Origin: Membranipora membranacea
Lineage: Eukaryota; Bryozoa; Gymnolaemata; Cheilostomatida; Membraniporidae
Length of the DNA stretch: 64,000 nt
Direction of reading: 5' to 3'
Assembly (NCBI GenBank): GCA_914767715.1
Contig: OU612067.1
Location: 32,772,162 to 32,836,161 of the forward strand
In this document: positions 35,847 to 46,740 of the stretch, piece by piece
How the letters are laid out: every line of letters begins with the position of its first letter
How positions within the stretch are numbered: position 1 is the first letter of the stretch
Program-made: the position numbers and the translations under genes
The notes under the pieces: generated by a model
What the model was told of the DNA's origin: nothing
Databases searched by the model: none
The model's input: only the letters and a program-made list of their open reading frames with translations

Positions 35847-38800
35847 ATGGGTGAGGCAGAGAAGATTGTTGAACTTGTGACGACCTCAGGCCGACCATCT
35901 TTAGATTTGAGAACTATTCAGAGAATTATCAAAAGCAAAAATACCCAGAACTTACCAACAATAATCGTTTCAATCGCTGGTGTGGCAAGATCGGGTAAAT
36001 CGTTTCTCCTCAACTTGATTGTAAACTATCTGCAATATGTTGAAACGGTAAGACTGACCTCTCTTTCACACAAATAATGAAGAGCAACCTAGGCATTCTT
36101 TCTCCAATCATATTGGCTTATATTGCTGTATTCATTATGTTCTTTACATTGTTCATTGGATAAGAATTTTCTACGGAATGTGACTTGAGCCCAGCTGTCA
36201 TCTATTTATGCGTTTTTACAGAAGGAAACACACGTCAACTGGGAAACTTCGGATGGGAGAGTTCAGGGTATAAACTGGGCTCAGAGTAAACAGGCGGTCA
36301 CAAGAGGAATATGGATGTGGAACACACCATACAGGATCAGACGCAGGGATGGATCTGAGGTGAAGTAGAATAATACATTTGTCATGCCAGCATTAGCTTC
36401 CGACTGGTACAATTGTAATAAATTGATTCTCAATGCATCAAAGACAGATGTTATGACTGTATCCAATTCAAATGGCACAGATTTTCTCAAACTAAATTTT
36501 CAAGGCATGATGTTCAAACAGTCCGACAAATTATAATATTTAGGAGTAAGTTTAGATAAAAATTTGAATTTTAAATCCCATGTCAAAAAGATTAAACAAA
36601 AGTTATACCCATCCACAGCAAATTTTGAGAGGAATCGTAAGTTTTTAAATCAATCATCAGCTGCTGTCTGGTATACAGGTTTAATAAGACCAAACCTCGA
36701 ATATTGCGCACCACTACTTTATTGCCCTAATGATTATGTTAAAAAGGACATCCTAAAATTCAAGAACCGATGTTTGAAAATCATAAATCTGAATCGCCCA
36801 AAAGTTAAGACGAGGCAGAGGCACAATGCTCATTTTATCACCAAGCGATACCATTATTTATACATTTTAACATTTTTCAAATTGATAAACAAATTGGTCC
36901 GAATTATTGATGCCAGCCTTATGCCTGTAAAATTAAAAAGTGATACACGGCTTGGAAAAAGTGAGGGTTTGATGCTATCCAAGGACAAATACAGGTTCTC
37001 CCTAGCGAACTTTGGTGCCAAACTATGCAATGGCTTGCCCCCGAACATCAAGCTGTGCCATGATCTCAACTCTTTCAAGTTAGCCATCAGAAGCCACATT
37101 TTACTGTATAAACCTTTCTACTTCTTAATACTTGCATTTTTATTCTTCATTTTCTCCATAAAATAGTAAATTTTTTAAGTGCGATAGTTTCATTTACCTG
37201 TATTCTTTGTATTTCTATACCTTTGTGTGTTCCTATTGTTTCACACACACTTTAATAACTTACTCAATTTGCATTTCTCTTTTAAAAGAAGTTCTTCTTA
37301 TCTTTGTTTCCTGGACAAAAGTCCCTGGACTTATAATTCACCAGAATAAATATGTAATATATATATGTATCATGTTACAACCTATTTCAAAACATTCAAT
37401 TGAGAGAGAATAGATCCCAATATACCAACTAGCCTATTATGTATCTTTTGCTTTCTTTGAAACCAAAACGTAATCATGATAACAAAACATCACAGCTATA
37501 TATTTCCAATTAGGTAGCCGTACTTCTGATAGACTCACAAGGAACGAGTGATAACACTATGAGTGACCCCAAACTGGACACTATCATCATGTATATCAGT
37601 TTGGAGTTGTCTGCATTTCAGCTCCTGAATATACAATCATATCTGACATCTACTGAGCTAACTAGTCTGCAGGTAGGTGTACATCATACAATATATCCAA
37701 TATTGAAAATAATATGCTTTTGATGAATGATTTGCACATGGCAGCCTATACCATAAAGCAAGTGCTGGAGTTCTAGTACTTCTATCTCAATTTTGTCAAC
37801 GGTGACATGGAAATCTTTTGAAACTGAAGTACAATCACAGGGTTTTGGTTGCCCTCACAGATAAAAGTTCCTGGTACAATGTAGGCCTACTGATTGTGCA
37901 AAACTCAAACAATGAACCCCTTGGATAAGAGCCAGCTGATAGAAGATAATTTATTTGATGTATGTCTTGACTTAGACATGTGAGTCATACAAGCTTTATC
38001 TTTAATGCAATACCCCCTTGTATGTTGGATGGTATTGCCTACCACAAGTTCTCATTCACTATGTTCCGATATTGCGATTTTGTAAGGATTTCGGGAGTTT
38101 TCGATCCATGGAAACGGCATTAAAGTCAACTTCTTATGAACCGATCGACAATTTTTGGCGTGAATATAGGTACTGTGTTGAATCAAATCATTTCCATTAA
38201 GGCGACTGGCTGAATGGTTAGCACATAATGACTGGGGTTCAAGTCTCTGCCGCAGCAGATGTTTTTCATGTTTTTCCATCATGGAAATGGTTAGCATTCC
38301 TAATTCGAGATTGGAGTGAACCACAAATTCGAGGCATGGAACCATAGTGATAGAGATCAGACTTTAGACTGAGATATTGAGGAGATAAACATGTTCACCA
38401 TTGTTCAGCTGAAACAAAGGCCTATCTCTATATAGGAGTAGCAAATCTCTGTAGGAGTAGCAGATTGCTCAGTGTAACCTAAGCGTCTTCTCATTGGAAA
38501 ATTTGTTCGTTAGTCAATGTTGCTAAATGAAGAAAGACGGCCAACGCAAGATCAAAAACTTATACAAGGATATTGTCACTTTAAGGTCAAACTATCGATA
38601 TTATACTCTAGTTTGTCTAGTCTGTTGTGCCAGATTTTATTAACTTACAAAGGCACAAACTTCTAACTGTTTCACTAAGAAGAATCCACAATATATTAAT
38701 CCGGAAGTCAAAAACTATTATGACTGAATTGTTTGACAACGTAGAGTCAAGTAAAATGTACCATTCATCAGACCCATGCCACAGTCCCGCTTACCAGGTT

Positions 38801-41800
38801 TTAGCTTCTTCAATTCTCAATAGTGACGAACCCTGAGGGTCATGAAATGATATGTTAGCCTCATTTTCTTTTAAATAAAAAAGCTGAGAGCTGAAAGTAA
38901 GATAAGATTTCAGTTTAGAATTTTATGCAAGTTGAATTTCATCTGCAGTTACGAGTTACTGCAGTTACAGATTAATTATGGTAACTTAGTCAGTCAAAAA
39001 TATTTTGTAACCTAAGATCATACATACTTTATCACTTAAAAAAACTAGCCTCAGTCTCTTAAAGCTTCAAAGGTGCTTGAAGAATAGGACGGTGCACCGA
39101 TTGTTTCGCTGGATTCTGAATCTAAAGTCTTATCCTTTAGTCTGGAAACTTATTTGAAAGGATTGATCTCTTTTTCAATTCAATGACTATATTTATAATT
39201 TCAATATACCAAATATTCATTCATATAAAGCTGAATATATCTATAATATAGATTTCTTTATATTAGCTCTGCACTGACTATGCTGATTTGAATCCGGGAG
39301 ATAGTAGTGGGGCAGCAGCAGCAGCTCAAGTGGAGACAAGTCTGTTTGGAAGCCTCATGTTTATAGTGAGGAACTATCAGGCAGATGACCAAGACCCAGG
39401 AGAACGCCCCAACCTATTCCAAGAAATTGTGAGTACAATTATAACTGGATAGTATGTGTTCTCGAAAGCCATTAAATATTCCATAATTTCAATTATCGGA
39501 CAAGCTAGACCTTGGGGGACAGTCAGTTATACTTACTAATCATTCATACTATATCCCAGTGTACTGCAACTTTGGCAACACAATATACATATACCATGAT
39601 TTTGTTCAAAAATAAGTTGTGCTATTATTGTCATGTACAATATACATGTTATAGCATTTTATTGTATGTTTCTTTTCCTTTAACGGGCAATGTGTTCACT
39701 TACCCAACTCTGAGATAGAAAACTTATTCTATGCAGAAATCTCCGCATTTATCCTTTTAGTTGGAAGAGGGGACGAATCCAGAGTTGCTGAAAGCAGTGA
39801 GAGGAATCAAGAAAGCTTTTAGTGAAATCACATCATATGCTTTCCCCTATCCTGGGACTAAAATAGCGAATGCAACTGTTTCAACGAAGGAATGGAGAAT
39901 ATCAGGTACTAGGTAACATTGTACAGGGACAAATGTCTCAAATTCCCTACTCGCAATATTACCCAATTGTTGCCTTCTCATTTCTATATATCTCACTGCC
40001 ACTATATGGATTGAAAGATAAAATATCTTTCTGTTCTCACATCGGATCTTCTACCTGACAGAAATAGGAAAATGCAAATGTTATTTTTTTTATCTTCTGT
40101 TTGATTGAGTTAGAGTAGGAGCAAATTTTTGTCAAATTGAAAAGCGCCGCAATCCTCTTTATATAGGCCGTTGCCAGTTAGGCAGATAACAAGTGCTATA
40201 TCTCATCATATTTTATCACCAATAATCATCTATCTTGATTTTGTTTATTAATGATTAACTAGATGTACCAGAGGACTTCTTGAACACAGTGAAAATGTTG
40301 TGTGTTAACATGTTTGACAGAACTCACCAAGGTGTGAGTGATACCCTGACAGGAGCTCAACAACTGGAAAGATTCGAGGTAATCCTTAAAACTGAGAAAA
40401 CTCCTCAAAATATAACAATGTATACTACTTGTTCGAGTGAATAAAATATTGCAAGGATAAAGTTTCTTTCATTTACTAACTTACTATTTGAGTTTATGGC
40501 ATATTTATATCAAGGGGTAAAAAGATGAGCCACATAATATTGGTCCCTATTAGTCAAATCATATTGTGAAAAATTAAAAATAACCAGGGTGATAATGTCG
40601 TCATTCAAAAGCTAATAGCATCTATGGCATAAAAAGTTCATGGTTGATGACTATTTCTGTTTGTGCTTTTATCTAAAATAACCCAAGGTCACATAATCAA
40701 TGATACTGGTAAATACCTGAATTCTCCTCAAATATTGCTCAAGAAACTAAGGAGTAAAAATAATTGAACTACAAAGGCCATCACTGATACTTCCATGCAA
40801 TCAAACAAAAACTTATTGAAGATAATCTTTATTTTGTTGACAGCTGTTGAAGTTTCAACTTGAGTCGACAGATATGCCTGACATAGGAACACCTGCAGAT
40901 GCACTACAAGAATCAATACTATATCGAGCGTATGTCAAGGGAAAGACAGCTTTCTCGAAATCTTTCAAGAAGGTGATTACAGAATATCTGTTTGAGTTGA
41001 TATATTATCATTCCGCAAGAAGTGATTTTCATTTTTTTTTCTTAATAACATGTGACGGTGAAACCTAAAAAAACAGAGTTGAGCCCCTGTCTTCAAAATG
41101 TGTAGCTTTCGTCATTGAAAAACCAGCCCATATTTGACAAGTTTGCAATGTTGTCAACTTAGGATGTATCTGTTCTATTTTCAAATTATTTTTCCAGTAT
41201 AAACAATATTTGATCGTTGCAGATCGAGAGTGACATTCTGCAGTTTGAAACTGAAGATGATTTGCATGCTCAGCTTCATGAATTGATGAATGATGCATTA
41301 GCTATGTTCTGTCACAGTGGATTCCAGGACAAATATGGAAACACTCCTATATGGCAGTAAGTGGTGCTAAAAAGACAATAATAATAAAGATCTTTGCGTG
41401 GGAGAATCAATGTGAGTTCTCCTGCTTCTTGAGAATTTGATTCAACATGTTTGGGTTGTGGAGCTGAGGAACATTCTCCCACTCGATTGTCTTAAAAGTT
41501 TCAACTATAGGACATTCCTCAAGCTAACAGTGGACCTTTGAACATGTGTTAACTCGTACGAAGCTCCAGTGAATGGGCCAAAAGAAAAGATGCCTTCTCC
41601 ATTGTGGTCATTAGAATTGACGACAGCTAGTTTAACTGATGAGGCCAATACTCTTTTGCCTGACGAACAATGTTTAATTTTGCACCGCACGAAAATGTTC
41701 TCATCTTTTGATCAATCAGTAATGATATCATTTTTATGGCAGGAATCATTAACATGCTTTGTTTATGGAATAATCATTGGCCTATTGCGAACCTAATGAA

Positions 41801-43642
41801 TATCTCGCTCTGTTAGAACCTGCTTTTGAGTGCGATTACAAAGCAAGGCGTAATGAACTCAGTTTACTAACTGTTCTGCAGTAGGTATGCAAGAATAAGG
41901 CAGTACATACAAATAAGAATTCAAAATCACAAACAAGGTCATAATGACACATTTAAGAACGCTTCTATGCCAAATAAAGTTATAGGCGAAAGTGTGAAGC
42001 AAGAGCACATTACTTATAGACTGGTAATTGAGTTATAATTTAATACATTTTATTCGACAGGAAGTATCATGGAGCACTGGAAGAGCAGTTTGAGGATGAA
42101 ATTGTGGCAACAAAGGCTTCGTACATCAAAGAAAGAAAGATTGCTGCACTAGCAGAGGAAAATCGACAGATTCAGCATAGACATGAGGAGGAACAAAAGA
42201 AGAATGCAGAACAGATGAAGAAACTAGAAATTAAAATGGCAACAACTGCTGTACAATTAGAAGAGAGTAGGAGAACATCCAAGGAGAAAGAAGAAGCAAA
42301 TCAGAAACAGTTAGATAGGATCACAGCTGACATGAAAGAGGCAAAGGCTGAGGACAGAGCCCGTTATGAAAAAGAAGCAGAGAGGTAAGGCATTCTTAGA
42401 TTTTGATAGTGGTTGATTTAGCGCGTAACGCCGTAATCAGAGTTAGGAGGGCACCTGGGTGACAGTAAAATCCTGATGATACCTCAAACAAGATTTATTT
42501 CACTTGACAAAAGCTGTTCAAGTAACTTGAAGAAGTCTAGACCGTGCATATTAGGCTGTCCACTTGATAGTCAAGCTACCTTATACATGCATAACTTTTC
42601 ATCATATTTGTTGTCCATAACTAAAACAACATTTAAAGACTACGGAAGGACCACATCAATATATAGTCTGGCAGCTAGTTCTGCAGTAATTATGCATAGT
42701 TTTCACATTTAGAAAATTCAGAGCGCTTTAGGGTAAAAATTATGTACAGTGTTAGAAATGGTCCTCCCTTCTTATCTAAGAGCTATGAGGTATTCATGTA
42801 GCCTAGTGCTGTGCCAACCTAATAAACTACTACTTCAAAATACTTAATCACCATTCTTTTCACATAAGTTCAAATAATCATTGTTACAACAGTAAATAAC
42901 TTCATTTATGAATTTATACAGTTCTCTCAGGTAGATACAAGTGATATTTTATTGGGCTGGTTCAGCACTAGGTGTGCAAATACCTCATACCTCATATATG
43001 AGAAGGGAGGACCATTTCTAACACTATACGTAATTTTTACCCAGGAGTGCTCTGAATTTTCTAAGTGTGAAAATATTGCGTAACTACTGCAGAACTAGCT
43101 GCCAGACTAGGTATTGCTGTGGTCCTTCTGAAGTCTTTGAATTAGAGTTATGATTAGTTGGTTGGGTGAATTCAAGGAGAAATTTTGTGAACCAATATTA
43201 TTCAATATTACAATAGCAATAGTATATACAGAGAAATTTGAGATTTTAGCTCTGATGTTAATCCAATAAGACGACAGTTCTCTGATGTATTGTCTTTTCA
43301 CAGACATAAATGAATGTTAAGTTAGATTCCCTCTGCATCTGAGGATGCATGCGAGGATATTTATACCCATTGTTAAACTGATCGATGAATTTTGATAGAT
43401 ACCGACAGAGCATCGATGATGAGAGGGCAGCAAGATCCCGAGCTGAGCAGCAGTACAATGAGAGTGTGAGGCAAAACAACGACATCATGGAAAGAATGAG
43501 GAAGGATGCGGCCGAGAAAGAAGAAGCTCGTATCAAAAGGGTTGCTGAGCTTGAGAGGCAGTTGGCTGATGAAAAGAACAGACCACGACCACCTAAGAAA
43601 AAGCCGTGGTATAAAAGGGCTTTTCACGCAGTGTTTGGTTAA
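35847..43642 (+). CDS. Atlastin/GBP-like GTPase copy E with basic aromatic C-terminal tail
   Basis: Ten exons: 35847-36047, 36222-36359, 37514-37672, 39267-39428, 39761-39905, 40263-40378, 40844-40972, 41223-41356, 42061-42384, 43399-43642, giving 583 residues with all phases agreeing. P-loop GVARSGKS, G3 DSQG, G4 position VRN, atlastin-like middle domain (GTPADALQES) and a long charged coiled coil closely similar to copy B. The end is PPKKKPWYKRAFHAVFG. It has no CaaX box but a run of Lys plus Trp/Tyr/Phe that could bind acidic membrane directly (inference). Introns carry a LINE 3' fragment (intron 2), a tRNA-like fragment (intron 3) and a palindromic element (intron 9). Confidence 0.88.
36370..37170 (+). 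pseudogene. LINE 3' fragment with reverse transcriptase end, in intron 2 of copy E
   Basis: From about 36395 the frame reads through a motif NKLILNASKTDVM typical of the RT domain, then a stop (taa at about 36533), then YLGVSLDKNLNF and a 200-codon open stretch (36564-37166) containing GLIRPNLEYCAPLLY and KNRCLKIINL. The latter resemble the thumb and C-terminal region of Jockey/CR1-like LINE proteins. The 5' end is missing and at least one stop interrupts it. It begins within ~20 bases of the exon 2 donor of copy E and lies in the same sense. Confidence 0.75.
38195..38260 (+). repeat. tRNA-like fragment in intron 3 of copy E
   Basis: Box A-like TGGCTGAATGGTTAGC (from 38207) and box B-like GGTTCAAGTCT (about 38236) lie only ~30 bases apart, too close for a tRNA with an anticodon arm. 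Probably a tRNA-derived SINE head or tRNA pseudogene. Confidence 0.4.
42635..43138. mobile_element. Fold-back/MITE element with 160-bp inverted arms, in intron 9 of copy E
   Basis: 42635-42794 and 42979-43138 are inverted copies, 160 bp each, with about 20 mismatches by eye and no length change. They are separated by a 184-bp AT-rich centre. Shared segments include tagtctggcagctagttctg, ttagaaaattcagag and tgttagaaatggtcctccc. There is no coding capacity. Similarity continues weakly outward, so the true ends may be a little further out. Confidence 0.8.
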
Positions 43643-43856
43643 CATAACAAGTAACGCTCCTATGTATTCTGCTCAGCTATTATTATCACACTTGTTGTCT
43701 GCACTGAGTCATTTGCACACATCACAATAATTAAGAAGGACTGCTAGCAGCTCAATACTTCTTACTTTTTACGATTAAATACTTCAATACTTTTTAGGCT
43801 CAAATTTGCATGTTTTGATAGCCAGTTTCCATAACTGTGTAGGCCTACTTTTGATG
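43643..43856. other. 3' flank of copy E
   Basis: Presumed 3' UTR and intergenic sequence. No canonical AATAAA was seen immediately after the stop. Confidence 0.4.
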
Positions 43857-43857
43857 A

Positions 43858-44109
43858 ATCCGGGTCAAAGTACCAATGAACAAAGTACCAATGAACAAAG
43901 TCCCAAAGACCAAAGTACCATGAACAAAGTCCCAAAGGCCAAAGTACCATGAACAAAGTCCCAAAGACCAAATTCCCGTGACCAAAGTCCCATAGACCAA
44001 AGTACCAATGAACAAAGTCCCAAAGACCAAAGTCCCGTGACCAGTGTCCCGCGGCCAAAGTCCCAAAGGCCAAGGTCCCAAAAGTCAAAATCCCAAAGTC
44101 CAAAATACT
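43858..44109. repeat. Minisatellite array, CCAAAGTCCC family, left inverted copy
   Basis: Degenerate ~14-bp units such as caaagtaccaatga, caaagtcccaaagac and caaagtcccgtgac. It begins at its outer end with atccgggtcaaag. Its reverse complement has the same unit types as the array at 46484-46740. Open frames of up to 150 codons (Trp/Gly/Phe-rich) across it are repeat artefacts. Confidence 0.85.
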
Positions 44110-46483
44110 ATAGAGTCCCGAAATCGCTTTATAATATATTTTATAATTATAATTATAAATATATTTTTGATTTCTTAACTTAACTTTTTCAGTTTTGGTA
44201 ACTTTTAAAAACACAGTAATTTAAGGTAGGTCCCTTAACATCTAAAACATTATTTTTTCGATGTGAGGCTTTGGACATCAACAGGATTTATGTGCGATAT
44301 GGTTTCTGTGGTTAGTATGAGGTTATAAGTGGTGGGCAGAATCTTGTTCATGCAAATTACGGCAAGCGATGTGTTAAATAGAGTTCAATAGCCACATAAG
44401 CTTATCTGTTCTATTTGAAAGTGACGGTGATGTTTTTGGGTTTTTGGTATCGTTTGAACTTAGTGCTTTTGTATTGAACAACGTGGGGATCTAAAAGACA
44501 CAATACATAGGTCTGTGTTTTATGGTTCATTTGAAACATTTGACTAGCTCTCGATAAAGTGTTATATCTACTCATTTTTGATGAGACCTTTGGTAGTGCA
44601 TGCAGAAGAAATCAAATTCTTCTTGTAAATTGTGCGATAGATTTGCTTGTTATTGTGTTACGTAGTTGTCTGCTCAGCGATTGGTGAGTGATACCTCCGG
44701 AGAAAAGCTAGAAGCTCAATTAAATTAAAGGTTGTAGGAACTAGTTGTGCAAGGTGTATTATATTTGAATCCTACAAATTCTCCAAAAATAATCGAAATC
44801 TGAGCAATCATTTCTACAGTATGTTTAGTAGTAGCCTACCATTGAAGTACTTTTGGGTTTACATTGACATATGACATTGATAAGCTGCTGATTACATCTA
44901 GAAGTAGATAAGTTGGTTTCCAAATTCATAATTTAAAAATTGTAATCACCACCATAAATATAAACCCACACTTTATATTTATAGGTTTATATTTATGATC
45001 ACTACCTAAACATGCTAGCATAGAAATATGACATATTATTGATGCAAAACGAGGGCAATTTAATCCTGATTGTTACAAAGGATGTTGCATTTTCATAAAA
45101 CAAAAAAGCCTGACGCTGCATCCTTGAATGTTTGTACATAAACTTCTCTAAGCTTATATCACCACGAATATTGAGCAGTCAGTCCATTTATCTTACAGTA
45201 GTGGGAGGATGATGTGAAAAATTCTGGATAGTATGACAACAAAAATACAAATACAAATGCAAAACATTGCCGCTTCATGCAGGCTAGGATGAAATTACTG
45301 CCTGACAATACTTCTACTCGGGATACTGCATCAATATGACGCCTAAACATAAAAGAATTTGTAGTACTGCATTTGAGTTTTTTGACTATCAGTATAGCCT
45401 GAGTAAAGTGTTTTAGTTTGAAGTTATCGTGTTAATAAACAAATTGTAATAAATGATTTTCAATATCATTTGTTCTATCAGAGCAAGATATTATCTACGC
45501 TATCTTATGCAGCCCAATGCTGGTTCCCGTTTATAACTAAGTCAGACAAAGAGAGGTCAGAGCGTCTGCAAAACTGTGCCTTAGAATTATTCTACCATAT
45601 ATGGAAGACTATGGCCGGAGATTAAAAGCCCTTCAACTGACTGAACTTTCAGTTTACTCAGACGTGTGCTGCCTGAGATATGCTAGAAAGCTTTCTCTAA
45701 ATCCTAACCATCCACTACACAAATACTTCCCTAACTCTAGCACTACTACTCATACTAGACATGAACAACTAGCTACCCCGATGTATAGAACATCTCTGTG
45801 CAAAAAAGTTTTTTTTTATCAATATAATTGATGGAATTTTATTTTAACATGGTCTTTATTTGCTTTAAACAGCATTGACCGGTTCAATAAAGTTAATATT
45901 AAATTAAATTAAATCTCTTTCCTCTGCCTTCCGACTATAGTGACTTTATTCTCCATAGCTTGAGAGGCCACGATATATGAGAGGATTCTAAAAAAACCAG
46001 GCGCTATGTGTGGCAGATAAATTATATCACAGAGTAGAATACCAGTTGCATTCATATTAGTCTGGGAACTTAAATATTGATAATGGATGGTAGAGGGCTA
46101 TGGTGCTATGATGTGATGGAAGGTTCTAGCCTGCTGTAGCCTGTTAATAGGTCACATATTGCCAATTTTAATTTAAGTTAAAATAGAGATGCACGGTAGA
46201 GGGCGAAGGAACATGTGGTCAGCAGAATTCCCGGTGAAGAGGGTATATCCCATTTACTAGAAATCTCCATTCATTCTGCAATTGGTTATGCCATGTAGCC
46301 AAACCCTGACAACGAAGCCCAAAACACAACAGAAGGATTTTTCACTAGCAAAGTTGTCACCTCTGTCAAGGGTTGGTTAGGCAGCTGGGGTGTCCGGTTG
46401 ATGATATTTCGGTAAGTATAAGAACATGTTTCTCTGCGCTTTTTTTGCTGATGATCACTTTGTTTTACAATGCAGGTCATTAT
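44110..46483. other. Spacer between inverted minisatellite arrays
   Basis: About 2.4 kb, AT-rich, no host gene recognised. The only coding relic is a LINE end at about 45480-45835. Confidence 0.5.
45480..45920 (+). pseudogene. LINE relic, C-terminal end of reverse transcriptase ORF and 3' tail
   Basis: The frame reads AAQCWFPFITKSD, then RLQNCALRIILPY and a further ~75 residues. The R-L-Q-N-x-A-x-R-I-I motif is the LINE RT C-terminal signature. The frame stays open to about 45831 and is followed ~65 bases later by a short ttaaattaaatt repeat, a typical LINE 3' tail. The 5' part is lost. Confidence 0.65.
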
Positions 46484-46740
46484 GATTTTGACTGCGGGAC
46501 TTTGGGACTTTGGTCTTTGGGACTTTGGTCATTGGTACTTTGGTCATTGGTACTTTGATCATTGGGACTTTGGCTGCGGGACTTTGGCTGCGGGACTTTG
46601 GCCTTTGGGACTTTGGGCTATGGAGTTTTGGTCTTTGGGACTTTGTCCTCTGGCACTTTGGCTATGGGACTTCGGTTGCGGGACTTTGTCCATTGGGATT
46701 TTTGGTTTTGGGATTCTGGCTGCCCGACTTTGTCCGGATA
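46484..46740. repeat. Minisatellite array, GGGACTTTGG family, right inverted copy
   Basis: About 18 units with core GGGACTTTGG and variable linkers (tcattggtac, ctgcgggac, tctttgggac). It ends at its outer side in actttgtccggat, matching in reverse complement the atccgggtcaaag at the outer end of the left array. Frames crossing it are artefacts. Confidence 0.85.

Noticed and set aside
43762-44214. 150-codon frame rich in FGTL and WDF motifs
   Set aside because: Reverse translation of the CCAAAGTCCC minisatellite; the same peptide types appear in the other array at 46.5 kb.
43858-46740. CRISPR-like arrays
   Set aside because: Units are short degenerate tandem repeats without unique spacers, in an intron-containing animal genome.
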